64,000 nucleotides of DNA. Origin: Tethya wilhelma. Its lineage: Eukaryota; Porifera; Demospongiae; Tethyida; Tethyidae. The DNA lies in the NCBI GenBank assembly GCA_964030475.1, contig CAXIPT010000004.1:3456535-3520534 (forward strand), in the 5' to 3' direction. Made by a program: the position numbers and the translations under genes. Shown here piece after piece: positions 55,202-64,000 of this stretch. Under the pieces are notes generated by a model that had not been told where the DNA came from, searched no databases, and worked only from the letters and a program-made list of their open reading frames with translations. Position 1 is the stretch's first letter. Every line of letters starts with the position of its first letter.

Positions 55202-55750
55202 TTTAGTTTCGTGTTTCTTCTGATAGAACGTTACTAGTACTTGTACTTTGTTCCTGATCAGTAGAAGTCCTTGATCTTTCAGTATCTTGGGAGTCAGACT
55301 CTCTGATTAATATTTTCTCCTTTAGTTGTTTCATGATTCTTCGTGTGATCTCGCGAACGTCACCATTTCTCATCAGAATAATTGGGTCAATGACAGAAGT
55401 CACAAAGACAAACTTTCTAACGTATATAGACACCACAATGAACCACTCAGCAGATCGAGCAGCTGGAAAAATGGCCGGAAAAACCGAAACTACAGCAAAC
55501 GTGACAAAAGCAATCCCAAACAGAGTGAGAAAGAGAAGCAGCAATGTTATGGTGGCTCTTTTGCTGCTTCTGCGACGAGCATCAGCCTCTGGGTTGGAAT
55601 AACCCACTGACGATGTTATTGGTAGCAGTTTAGTGTTTATCTTCCTTGCTTTGATGTACATGATAATGTACAACACAAACGCTATCAAAACTACAAGGTG
55701 TCCAGTCACAACTAGAATTACTACATTATATCGTGAACAGGCCTCCTGGT
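55202..55750 (-). pseudogene. Exact duplicate of the 3' half of the 55752 receptor
   Basis: The 549 bases appear identical to 55751-56299. They code for residues 216-396 and the stop of the receptor (from QEACSRYN in the second extracellular loop through TM5-TM7). They start directly after the stop of the full gene and have no start of their own, so no receptor can be made from this copy. It is either a very recent tandem duplication or an assembly duplication. Confidence 0.88.
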
Positions 55751-55751
55751 T

Positions 55752-56942
55752 TTAGTTTCGTGTTTCTTCTGATAGAACGTTACTAGTACTTGTACTTTGT
55801 TCCTGATCAGTAGAAGTCCTTGATCTTTCAGTATCTTGGGAGTCAGACTCTCTGATTAATATTTTCTCCTTTAGTTGTTTCATGATTCTTCGTGTGATCT
55901 CGCGAACGTCACCATTTCTCATCAGAATAATTGGGTCAATGACAGAAGTCACAAAGACAAACTTTCTAACGTATATAGACACCACAATGAACCACTCAGC
56001 AGATCGAGCAGCTGGAAAAATGGCCGGAAAAACCGAAACTACAGCAAACGTGACAAAAGCAATCCCAAACAGAGTGAGAAAGAGAAGCAGCAATGTTATG
56101 GTGGCTCTTTTGCTGCTTCTGCGACGAGCATCAGCCTCTGGGTTGGAATAACCCACTGACGATGTTATTGGTAGCAGTTTAGTGTTTATCTTCCTTGCTT
56201 TGATGTACATGATAATGTACAACACAAACGCTATCAAAACTACAAGGTGTCCAGTCACAACTAGAATTACTACATTATATCGTGAACAGGCCTCCTGGTG
56301 CCTACATCCTAGACCAAGAGAGCAAAACTGTAGACGACTATCAAACTCAATGCAGTCTAGGAGACCAGGCAGAGGAAAAGAGGTGAGGAAAATGCACCAC
56401 AACCACATGGAGATTGAAAGAATGGAGGCAATTTTTGCTCGATGCTTTGGGTATCGAAGAGGGTAGAACACATTGAGAAAACGATCCATGGTTAGAACGA
56501 AAAGAACATAATTTCGTACTTGAAAAAAGAGTACACCAATGAATGCAATCACTGAGCAGAGACCAGTACCAAACAACCATCGATTGGCTAAAGCACTCAC
56601 AGTTGCTACTGAGTATGTAATGATTGAATTGAGTAGATCACTGACAATGACTTGCAACATTAGAAAATATGTCAGGTTCTGAAGCTTTTTGAATTTTGCT
56701 ACGATGACAATCACAATGGTGTTGAGACAGAAACTTAGAACCAGCATCACTATGTAGAATATATACTGAGAATGCCTCACTACTTCAGCAACTACAAAAG
56801 ATATCGGAAGGATCTCTGCTTCGTAGCGACTCATCTCACAATCCTCCACAGATGAAACGTTACTGAGATTGGACTGATTATTGCCAACATCAAGAAAGTC
56901 CAAACTATAATCAGTCATGAAATCTGAGTTTTCACTTTCCAT
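55752..56942 (-). CDS. Class A GPCR, intronless
   Basis: 396-residue receptor. The N-terminus has several NxS/T sites (NQS, NLS, NVS at 22-30). TM1 N74 (CLNTIVIVI), TM2 D102 (IVSDLLNSI), C129 at TM3, DRF 153-155 (MDRFLNVFYPLRYP), second extracellular loop Cys 197, 207, 213 and 219, then DARRRSSKRATITLLLLF entering TM6 and VIDPIILMRNGDVRE (335-349) in TM7. The C-tail is Ser/Thr-rich (TERSRTSTDQEQSTSTSN), a plausible target for receptor kinases. Paralogous to 52646. The last 181 codons are repeated downstream. Confidence 0.9.
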   Translation of the reverse strand: MESENSDFMTDYSLDFLDVGNNQSNLSNVSSVEDCEMSRYEAEILPISFVVAEVVRHSQYIFYIVMLVLSFCLNTIVIVIVAKFKKLQNLTYFLMLQVIVSDLLNSIITYSVATVSALANRWLFGTGLCSVIAFIGVLFFQVRNYVLFVLTMDRFLNVFYPLRYPKHRAKIASILSISMWLWCIFLTSFPLPGLLDCIEFDSRLQFCSLGLGCRHQEACSRYNVVILVVTGHLVVLIAFVLYIIMYIKARKINTKLLPITSSVGYSNPEADARRRSSKRATITLLLLFLTLFGIAFVTFAVVSVFPAIFPAARSAEWFIVVSIYVRKFVFVTSVIDPIILMRNGDVREITRRIMKQLKEKILIRESDSQDTERSRTSTDQEQSTSTSNVLSEETRN

Positions 56943-57859
56943 ATCTCAAATCAGCACCAATACCACTAGCAACCTTACAGCAGTGTCAATGAGTCACTAT
57001 GTTGACTTTCAATTGTTATATAATACAGTCGTAGTCTTTAGCTGTACAAACTTGTCTGTGAGAGAACAAGTATATACTACCAAGATGAAAACAATCTTTA
57101 TAAAAAAAATGTCTTCGAAAAACACTATAAAGCAGAGGGTCACAGTGCAAATAGTGTGTAATAGCAAGTAATGGATGCTGATAGGTACAAAGACATGCTA
57201 ATGTGACAGTCACCAACAATCTAACACATATTCCTTGATGTCTATCCCAGAGGCGGATATACACTGGGATAGGGTTTCAACATGTTTTCAACACAACAGC
57301 CTGGCACATCCTTTCATTTACATAGTCTTATATGTTTGTTTCTATGAAGATGATTATGCAACACACACACACACACATGAGAGAAGTAGCTTTCAAACAA
57401 AATTGGTACATTCTCTCACAATATTGTGCGTACAGTAATGATAAGAGCCAGACTGTGCTATACTGCAAAACCAGGAGATTATGAACACTTTGCAACACTC
57501 ATGAGCTCCTGGCCAAACAGAGCCTCTGCAATGATAGAAGCTGAATTGAACTTCAACATCACTAGTACATGTGTACTATAGAAGGACACAATGGTTGTTT
57601 CTACAACAGGTGGTTACATTGTCAACATGTTACATACTCCACTTGTCCTTAAAGACACAATCATCCCATACAATAATGTATTATCACATGACTACAGTAC
57701 CATACAAACTTTATGTATCTTTATCATATTCAGAATGGATCGACATCTTTGCATGCTATATATGGGTATACACATTGCCATACTGTATATAGTAGTGTAT
57801 CAGTGGATAAAACCTAGGCCAGAAAGATAAACTTAAGACTGGTTTCACCGAAGGCAAAG
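56943..57859. other. Non-coding between receptor and avidin genes
   Basis: It contains the upstream region of the receptor (leftward) and of the avidin-like gene (rightward). A 9-bp hairpin (CTATCCCAG/CTGGGATAG) lies near 57242-57273. Short open frames at 57438-57579 and 57591-57830 are unsupported. A TATATATGG sequence near 57755 is the best TATA candidate for the avidin gene. Confidence 0.4.
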
Positions 57860-58590
57860 ATGTCTACATCAAGTAAGTATGTACATACAGTACAATGCAA
57901 ACCAAATGGCAGCCTCAAAGCTTCATATTTAAGACTGCATGGCTTGTGCACAATATTATGTACATGAAGCTCCAAACTCAAACATGCAAGATGGCTAAAA
58001 AGGGTTAATTGAGCCATCTAGCTTGTTTTAAGGATATAGAATTGTACATAGAGAATTTCAATTTAAAAGTCAGTTAATTCTGTAACTATTGAAACTTGAG
58101 GGAATTCAATATGACTCACATGAGTCACCCCTTATATTAACACACCTATATTACAAAACACACAGCAAAACCCAACATCACGAATGGCACTTGGTACAAT
58201 GAAATCGGGGAACAGCTCTCCATCACGACCATCAACAGCAGAGACAACACCTTCACAGGCCAATACACAACCATAGACAAACAAAACTTTCGTCTGAGTG
58301 GTCGATTCGATCCTATCGGGGACACCCTGGGCTTTGTCGTTTGTTGGAAGAACGACGAAAGCAACAAACACAGCACCACGTCGTGGTGTGGGCAGTGGCA
58401 CTATAACCCCACCACGAAGCAACCAACAATAATCACCACTTGGATACAGAGCAGACATTCCCCCATGGAAGAAGGCTGGAGGTCGACGAGTATCGGAAAC
58501 GATACCTTTTCAAAGACTAAGCCAACAGCTAGGAGCGTTGATGTTGAGGTGAATCAGAGGTTCCAACGAAATAATCCTCCCAGCGCTTAA
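57860..58590 (+). CDS. Avidin/streptavidin-like biotin-binding protein
   Basis: Two exons: 57860-57872 (ATGTCTACATCAA) with donor GTAAGTATG, a 293-base intron, and 58166-58590 after acceptor ACACACAG; the phase-1 join gives MSTSTKPNITNGTWYN. The 145-residue product has the whole avidin barrel pattern. Counterparts of streptavidin biotin contacts are visible: N16 (N23), Y38 (Y43), T40 (S45), W65 (W79), S74, T76 and W78 (S88, T90, W92, in HSTTSWCGQW), W97 (W108), W109 (W120, in EEGWRSTSIGNDTF) and D117 (D128). S27 is replaced by E20. The streptavidin-like tail (FSKTKPTARSVDVE) is present. No signal peptide is encoded, so a cytosolic protein is predicted. The exon is richer in GC than its surroundings. 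Bacterial-type similarity plus an intron suggests an old acquisition or ancient animal avidin. It lies in DDB1 intron 2 on the opposite strand. Confidence 0.9.
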
Positions 58591-59292
58591 GTCTGTTGGG
58601 TATGCTGTCGCTGACAATTCTGGTTTATATGATCTATCTGTATGATGGTAAAATAGCTAGGTGTGTCAACTCAACTTCTTTTGGTGTGATTTGTAACAGT
58701 CATGTTAATCTATACTTTAGGCTATTTTTAATACACAGGCTTTCGATTACTCCTATCATTGATATTATATATAATATAACCATGTATGTAAACTCATTCA
58801 TATTGTGGTAGTGATTAACAAATGAAATATGAAACAATTACTAACTGAGACAACCTCTGATACAGACATTTAGCGACAAATAACAGTGGTAACAATAATG
58901 TCTTGTGGTAAACCCAACTGCCATGTGTAATTAAAATCTAGAGTGGTTAAAATTATTAAGAATACTGTAGTACAAAGCTTGGACCAGCTATAAGGTTCAC
59001 ACACCCAATTGAACACTAATTTTATACACTGTAAGTAGTACAAATAGATTAATTCTTAATAAACTTCAATATAGAATGCCAAACAACCAACCTTAACCTA
59101 CTCATGTGGCTAAGCTAGCATAAAACCTCCCGCATATATTTCCTATTTCTCTCCCAGTTACAAACAGAACTCATAGCACTAATTGCACCACGATAGCCAC
59201 AATAACACAAACAGGACAAGATGAGACACACTACCAGATAAAAAAGAGAGCCTGAAAGAAAGAGAGATCAACCATGAGACAGATATACCAAC
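58591..59292. other. Intronic non-coding
   Basis: Between the avidin gene stop and DDB1 exon 2. Nothing recognised. Confidence 0.45.
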
Positions 59293-59403
59293 CTTCACAT
59301 CCCCATAGGCTCTTGTGACCAAGTCTCCAGTGGTAGAGTCATAGGACACCACAGCCAGATGATAGCGAGCCGTCATGAACACTAGGAAATCCTGATTCTC
59401 ACT
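59293..59403 (-). CDS. DDB1: DDB1 exon 2
   Basis: 37 codons (SENQDFLVFMTARYHLAVVS ... VTRAYGDVK) with acceptor ACTTTAG and donor GTTGGTAT, phase 0 at both ends. It corresponds to the DDB1 segment with LFILTAKYN and ITRAHGNVQ in vertebrates. Confidence 0.9.
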
Positions 59404-59809
59404 CTAAAGTCAAGAAAAAACACTGGTAAAACATTTACAATGGACAGTAGAACTCTAGCAGTTATACTAAGCTTAGCTAGGAAAACACAGTTACACTGAT
59501 GAATTATATCACTTGCCAGGCAAATTAAGGCACAGATACGACATACTCAAGTAACGGATAAAAGCCTTGTGCACAAACCCCATTGAACATTAATACTTTT
59601 TTATATTATATCAGTCCTAAATCTTTACAATTTAAGATCAATTTTGTGCATTGTGAAAAAACATGCTGATAATGTTTTCAAGGTTGCAAACATGTTAACA
59701 AGTGATAACAACTACTAAACACCAATAACAATGGTGTGCGTTATTAAGAATAACAACCCCCAGAACCCCAACCCCAAGCACATCGACCAAAAACCTTCCA
59801 GTGCCTCAC
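59404..59809 (-). other. DDB1: DDB1 intron 1
   Basis: 406 bases, donor GTGAGGCACT, acceptor ACTTTAG. Nothing else seen. Confidence 0.8.
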
Positions 59810-60019
59810 CTTGGGACGGAACAGCTTCATTAGAGCTATTCGTCCATAGATGTTGACGTCCACCACTGGCTTTAGGCCTTCGGGAGTCACTAGGTTCACA
59901 ACAAGGTTGCTGCCTCGAGTCTCAATCAAGTTCAGGTCGTTTGGTCCTGTAAAATTGCCTGTGAGTGCTTCACACACTGCTGTAGGCTTGTAGGCCGTCA
60001 CTAGGTAGTTGCAACTCAT
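59810..60019 (-). CDS. DDB1: DDB1 exon 1 (start of DNA damage-binding protein 1)
   Basis: 70 codons beginning MSCNYLVTAYKPTAVCEALT and ending IALMKLFRPK, matching the very N-terminus of DDB1 (MSYNYVVTAQKPTAV in human). DDB1 is the large beta-propeller adaptor of CUL4 ubiquitin ligases, acting in the nucleus and cytoplasm in DNA repair and replication control. Exons 1-3 here supply 182 residues of a protein that is normally about 1,140 residues, i.e. part of propeller A. All three exons join in phase 0 with clean splice sites, which argues for a living gene. The remaining exons are missing from the window, beyond the join at 46131. Confidence 0.93.
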
Positions 60020-60091
60020 GATAGGAGAGGTGTTTTGCGCGTAAAAGAGAAACAGGAAAGCAAACCAACACGACCTTTATTTCATTTCAAA

Positions 60092-60136
60092 GGGCGGGAG
60101 TTTGGCGGGAGTTTCGCAGAAGTTTGGCGGGAATTT
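60092..60136 (-). promoter_or_regulatory. E2F-like sites upstream of DDB1
   Basis: Within 45 bases, 73-117 bases before the DDB1 ATG, lie GGGCGGGAG, TTTGGCGGGA (60101-60110) and TTTGGCGGGAATTTT (60123-60137). TTTGGCGGGA is the textbook E2F site. The motifs read 5' to 3' on the plus strand, i.e. pointing away from DDB1, so they could serve both directions. Confidence 0.6.
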
Positions 60137-60295
60137 TAAAACTGGCTACTAGACCATCAGAGTATGTTTACAACTGAAGTTCAGAACTGTGTTGAATGAA
60201 GTCACATGTTCATTGTTGGATACCAAATGATACAACAAAGGTTTGTTATACTGTGCATGATAGAATATCCAACTACATTCTACACACTTCTACAG

Positions 60296-60457
60296 GTTTA
60301 ACCGTCCAATTGGCTCAATACTGAGAAATGGCAGTTCAAGGTCACGATGGTTGAGTGCCCTCCTTGGATACCGTTGTCAATCAGGATTCTATATATCAGG
60401 CTGGCTACAAAGTAGTGGTGACCTGGAATGGTATACACTGAGGCTTAAATTTGACTG
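60296..60457 (+). other. Candidate internal exon of an unknown gene
   Basis: 162 bases bounded by CTTCTACAG and GTAAGC, open in one frame as FNRPIGSILRNGSSRSRWLS ... GYRCQSGFYISGWLQSSGDL ... Not recognised. A first exon between it and the DDB1 promoter is not identified, and no following exon is convincing. It could be transcribed from the DDB1 promoter region in the opposite direction. Confidence 0.3.
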
Positions 60458-61411
60458 GTAAGCAAAATTTTCAAGCCATGACTCACTTGTGACAAAGTGA
60501 TAAGCTTAAGTTTTATACCCATGTCGCTAGCTAGTTTTTGTAGCATCATTTGCTGAGGCTAGTATCATTCCAGTAACAACACATAATATAGTTAGACATA
60601 TCCCATGTCCTAGGCCTCAATGGAGAAAGCTACCAACATGTGGTTCAATGAATATAGAAAAAAGGTCAACTAAAGCGGTAGTGCAGTACGTATAGTACTA
60701 TAGTATAACCCTGATGTTGGAAAAGCAAGAGTAATTTGATTTGTTTTTCAGTGTTTACAGTATTGTAGTATCATCTAGTTAGGAAAGTTAGACTCTGGGG
60801 TTTCTTTCGGAAGTCGGGGGGGAAGGGAGAGACCTGGAGATGAGGCTATAGTATGTGAGAAGTGTTCAGTTATGTGTGTTGTTGTGAATAAATGTGTAAT
60901 TCTGATAACATAATATTATTAATAGTCACAAGATTAATTACAAAAAAATTACCATTTCATAGCATTGGCTAACAAAGTTATTTCTTTTACAATCTGATTT
61001 ATATTTTGGTGTGTTCTTTTTTTTTTTTTTATGTTTAACTTCACTTGCATCCCAATTACAGTACTTAATGCTGTGTGAATAGCTGCACATACACTACGTA
61101 CTGTACAGTTTGCGGATCCAGACTGAGAGTCTAACCATGATCTATAAGACATAACTAGAGTATAAATCATGTATGAGCTCAGTAATTCACATTCCACGTG
61201 CATATGTAGATGACATGATTTTAAATCTGCAAGGTGTATATTATACCTCTTTATTATGACAGAAATTTACTGCATAAATGATATTATTTTTTGTACATTA
61301 GTTTGTATTGTACGTATAATAATAATATTATTAAACACTGATTTGTAAAGTCAACTGGATTGTGAATTTCATTTTTTTTTTTTTTTTTTTTTTTTTTTGT
61401 AAAAATTTTTT

Positions 61412-61449
<38 letters not shown>

Positions 61450-62020
61450 TTTGTGGCAACATCTATGCAGTTTCTTTTATAATTATTTACCTGCTTCTAA
61501 TACTCAGTGCCACAATAATTCTTACAAGACTACACATTATTATTGTTATTGATAATCATAATAGCACTCATTTGCTATTGTACACAAAATGGTAGCTGGA
61601 CTATTGGAGTAGCACTAACCTTTAACATCTATATAATTATAATTTTGAAAAAGAATCAATCATGTTCTGACAGCTAGCTTTCACAAGACTACAATTGTAA
61701 TTGCATGTCTTAAATGTATAATCAATGTATATATCAGTAAAAATTATGAATAATTATTGTTATGACATGTACCATGTACATGCACTAATGGTTTAAAACA
61801 AGAGTTAATTTAGGTTTTTTAACTTCAAAAGACTATGTTCACACTCTGTTGTTACATGTACACAAACAAATAACTGTCAACATAATTATAATCAAACAGA
61901 AACATTTGTAAGGTATACATTGTAATGTCTTCAAATTTAACAGTACGTTACTAGCTATATAGATTGTATACATTAATTTAGTTACACCCATGTTAACACA
62001 ATGTTACTGTTTCAATTTAC
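60458..62020. other. Non-coding
   Basis: Apart from the poly-T tract at 61370-61448 nothing is recognised. Confidence 0.45.
61370..61448. repeat. Poly-T tract
   Basis: Two long T runs separated by GTAAAAA. It could be an A-tail of a retroposed sequence inserted on the minus strand, but no body is recognised. Length is likely uncertain in the assembly. Confidence 0.85.
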
Positions 62021-62123
62021 TATTTCCAAACAATGCCTAAGCTTGTATCAAAATGAATTCAAACGATCACAATTAAGATGTTTACCATTTTTACTTCCAC
62101 ACAAATCACTTTAAGACTTTGGC

Positions 62124-62131
62124 TATAAAAG
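62124..62131 (+). promoter_or_regulatory. TATA box with initiator, peptide gene copy 1
   Basis: TATAAAAG is followed 26 bases later by the Inr-like TCAGTC (62148-62153), ideal spacing for a TATA/Inr promoter with start near A62150, 80 bases before the ATG. The same is found at 63391-63398 for copy 2. Confidence 0.7.
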
Positions 62132-62229
62132 CCTTGCATCTTTGAGCTCAGTCACAAAAAAAATCACTGTATCACCAAAAGCAGCTCGACGAAACGAAGA
62201 TCGTTCAAGTCATCCTGATACGAAAAGCA

Positions 62230-62623
62230 ATGAAGGCTATATTTGGAATTGTGCTGATTGCCAGCTTGTTGGTTGTAATCTCTGCTGCCCATTTCAGGGA
62301 GCGAGCTGAGAAACCCTCAGCCAAAACTGTCCGCTTCAATGCTCGTGAACAACAACACATTCAAAGTCAGTATACATATGTTTATATTGCACACTCAATG
62401 CAAAGTAACTTTTATTTATGTCAAAAAACAAACTATTATTTACATGACTATATAAGAAATTAGCATGACTGTGTTGCATTTGTTCATTAATTAATTTTTA
62501 GACACTGATGATAATGATGATGATCTCAAAATACAAGAAAATTGCGACGACAAAACTCTAATTATTTCATCTGCAACCACTGGCTCCACTTGGACCGTTT
62601 ACACTGTCTATTGTAAGCAATAA
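62230..62623 (+). CDS. Small secreted acidic peptide, copy 1
   Basis: Exon 1 is 62230-62365, with donor GTCAGT, and exon 2 is 62502-62623 after acceptor TTTTTAG; the 136-base intron is in phase 1. The 85-residue product has a signal peptide (MKAIFGIVLIASLLVVISAA), a basic stretch (HFRERAEKPSAKTVRFNARE) that may be a propeptide, then an acidic segment NTDDNDDDLKIQENCDDKTL and a Thr/Ser/Tyr-rich end with the second Cys (TGSTWTVYTVYCKQ). Two Cys could form one disulfide. Not recognised. A strong donor-like TGTAAGC at 62612-62618 leaves open a third exon instead of the TAA. Confidence 0.7.
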
Positions 62624-62733
62624 TGTTACAATCATAGATATTGTAGCTTAATTATGAGTCCCGTGAGCTATAATCTATGTTACAATGATCACGACATATT
62701 GACTACAAAAACTTGGCATTATGTATAATTTTT

Positions 62734-63287
62734 GTAACTTTTTTAATCTGTACAATGCCCCAATGCATTTTAGTATGGTAAGTATTGTGAAGTAATAAGG
62801 CCAACATTTGTTGAATACTAGTTTCTCATCAACTGCCCACATGATTTTTCTTGGAGTTTGAATTTTTCTCATTATCTCATTATTTACTACTGCACATGCG
62901 CAGATCTTAATGATCACGTGACAGAATGCACAAAGAAAGGGTACTTTTTGCAGGCATTTTGTGAGTAGAGTCTGGAGCCTAACTTGCTCCTTAAAGATAT
63001 CAAGATGCTTATAACTTACAGTGTATTTGTAAAATGCTTGTGCCATCATTGCCATGGAGAATTGAAGTCTTGATGTTTTGAGGGTGTGGCGAGAATAATA
63101 AATAATGATAATGAGCATCTCGCCCTTATGCCAGTTTCAAGTATATATCACTGATGAGAAACTAATAATCAACAAATCTTGGCCTAATGATAATTAATGG
63201 TCAACAATGTATAACAACACATAATTCTATATACACGTGTAGCCAATTACAGAAGGGAATTCTGTATTGGTGATATCAACATAGCCT
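62734..63287. other. Non-coding between the two copies
   Basis: Nothing recognised. A 147-codon open frame on the minus strand (63118-62675) has no recognisable domain and largely overlaps non-coding flank. Confidence 0.45.
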
Positions 63288-64000
63288 TATTTCCAAACAA
63301 TGCCTAAGCTTGTATCAAAATGAATTCAAACGATCACAATTAAGATGTTTACCATTTTTACTTCCACACAAATCACTTTAAGACTTTGGCTATAAAAGCC
63401 TTGCATCTTTGAGCTCAGTCACAAAAAAAATCACTGTATCACCAAAAGCAGCTCGACGAAACGAAGATCGTTCAAGTCATCCTGATACGAAAAGCAATGA
63501 AGGCTATATTTGGAATTGTGCTGATTGCCAGCTTGTTGGTTGTAATCTCTGCTGCCCATTTCAGGGAGCGAGCTGAGAAACCCTCAGCCAAAACTGTCCG
63601 CTTCAATGCTCGTGAACAACAACACATTCAAAGTCAGTATACATATGTTTATATTGCACACTCAATGCAAAGTAACTTTTATTTATGTCAAAAAACAAAC
63701 TATTATTTACATGACTATATAAGAAATTAGCATGACTGTGTTGCATTTGTTCATTAATTAATTTTTAGACACTGATGATAATGATGATGATCTCAAAATA
63801 CAAGAAAATTGCGACGACAAAACTCTAATTATTTCATCTGCAACCACTGGCTCCACTTGGACCGTTTACACTGTCTATTGTAAGCAATAATGTTACAATC
63901 ATAGATATTGTAGCTTAATTATGAGTCCCGTGAGCTATAATCTATGTTACAATGATCACGACATATTGACTACAAAAACTTGGCATTATGTATAATTTTT
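63288..64000 (+). repeat. Tandem duplication, copy 2 (continues past the window)
   Basis: Second copy of 62021-62733 with no difference seen. Confidence 0.9.
63497..63890 (+). CDS. Small secreted acidic peptide, copy 2
   Basis: Same gene as copy 1: exon 1 63497-63632, exon 2 63769-63890, same intron and TATA box (63391-63398). Coding sequence, intron and flanks look unchanged, so the protein is the same 85 residues. Confidence 0.7.

Larger units (their letters stand above)
47101..59292 (-). other. DDB1: DDB1 intron 2 (about 12.2 kb) hosting other genes
   Basis: Exon 2 ends with donor GTTGGTATA at 59292, and exon 3 follows acceptor AG at 47102-47101. Between them lie the receptor genes (same strand), the avidin-like gene and a methyltransferase pseudogene (opposite strand). 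DDB1 introns seen here are otherwise short (intron 1 is 406 bases). If the assembly is right, the receptor cluster was inserted or expanded inside this intron. Confidence 0.65.
62021..62733 (+). repeat. Tandem duplication, copy 1
   Basis: By eye it matches 63288-64000 without a difference at a constant offset of 1,267 bases. It includes promoter, both exons, intron and 3' flank of the secreted-peptide gene. The true right end is unknown because the window ends. Confidence 0.9.

Noticed and set aside
55326..56159. Plus-strand frames of 89-94 codons present twice
   Set aside because: Antisense shadows of the duplicated receptor 3' half.
57438..57579. 47-codon plus-strand frame (MIRARLCYTAKPGDYEHFAT...)
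   Set aside because: Codon composition is plausible, but there are no neighbours, splice partners or family to support it.
57591..57830. 79-codon plus-strand frame ending before the avidin gene
   Set aside because: It has a hydrophobic stretch and was considered as a leader for the avidin gene, but a TAG lies between it and the avidin ATG, and no donor joins in the right phase.
58132..58458. 108-codon open frame on the minus strand
   Set aside because: It lies antisense to the avidin exon, whose motifs and splice sites are decisive; the frame has no recognisable domain.
62675..63118. 147-codon minus-strand frame
   Set aside because: No domain, no promoter, and part lies in the duplicated 3' flank; low-complexity AT-rich coding.
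1..64000. tRNA, rRNA, CRISPR, prophage or insertion sequence
   Set aside because: Read on both strands without finding cloverleaf A/B boxes, rRNA segments, regular spacer repeats or transposase motifs.

Overview
This window looks like animal nuclear DNA, most likely from a sponge (demosponge). It is AT-rich and repeat-rich, and a single N at 46131 marks a draft-assembly join. It carries an intron-containing DDB1 gene with metazoan-style splice sites, a cluster of intronless rhodopsin-class receptors, and a large array of intronless methyltransferase genes. The assignment to sponges is inference from this gene style. No operons, Shine-Dalgarno sites, CRISPR arrays or tRNA genes were seen.

Region 1 (1-46130) is a methyltransferase graveyard and nursery. 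I count 12 intact intronless genes of about 250 residues for class I SAM-dependent methyltransferases. A further 23 broken, truncated, inverted or fused copies lie among them. They fall into four sequence groups: A (1717, 6571, 40285), B (minus strand: 35947, 38577, 41375), C (36846, 43483 and relatives) and D (8954 to 34896, plus 51137), with a lone divergent copy at 4231. Several D genes share a TATAAATAG box about 70-95 bp before the ATG. B and C genes sit head to head across short divergent promoters. Damaged GNAT acetyltransferase copies lie among the A/D genes, and one has been joined in frame to a methyltransferase C-terminus (13833-14348). The spacers are segmental duplications of each other. 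The methyl acceptor cannot be told from sequence.

Region 2 (46131-60150) is the 5' part of DDB1 on the minus strand: exon 1 at 60019-59810, exon 2 at 59403-59293 and exon 3 at 47100-46876. The second intron is about 12.2 kb. It holds four intronless class A receptor genes on the same strand (two clearly intact, one with a single stop codon, one followed by an exact 549-bp duplication of its 3' half). It also holds a stray D-type methyltransferase pseudogene, two relics of receptor 5' ends, a MITE, and a two-exon avidin/streptavidin-like gene on the plus strand (57860-58590). DDB1 exons after exon 3 are not in the window; the assembly join at 46131 lies where they would be expected. E2F-like sites lie just upstream of DDB1 exon 1.

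Region 3 (60150-64000) holds one unassigned candidate exon, a long poly-T tract, and two seemingly identical tandem copies of a small two-exon gene for a secreted acidic peptide with a TATA/Inr promoter. The second copy runs to the window end.

The most notable items are the animal avidin nested in the DDB1 intron, the size and turnover of the methyltransferase array with its GNAT-methyltransferase chimera, and several loci where one lesion alone interrupts an otherwise intact reading frame.
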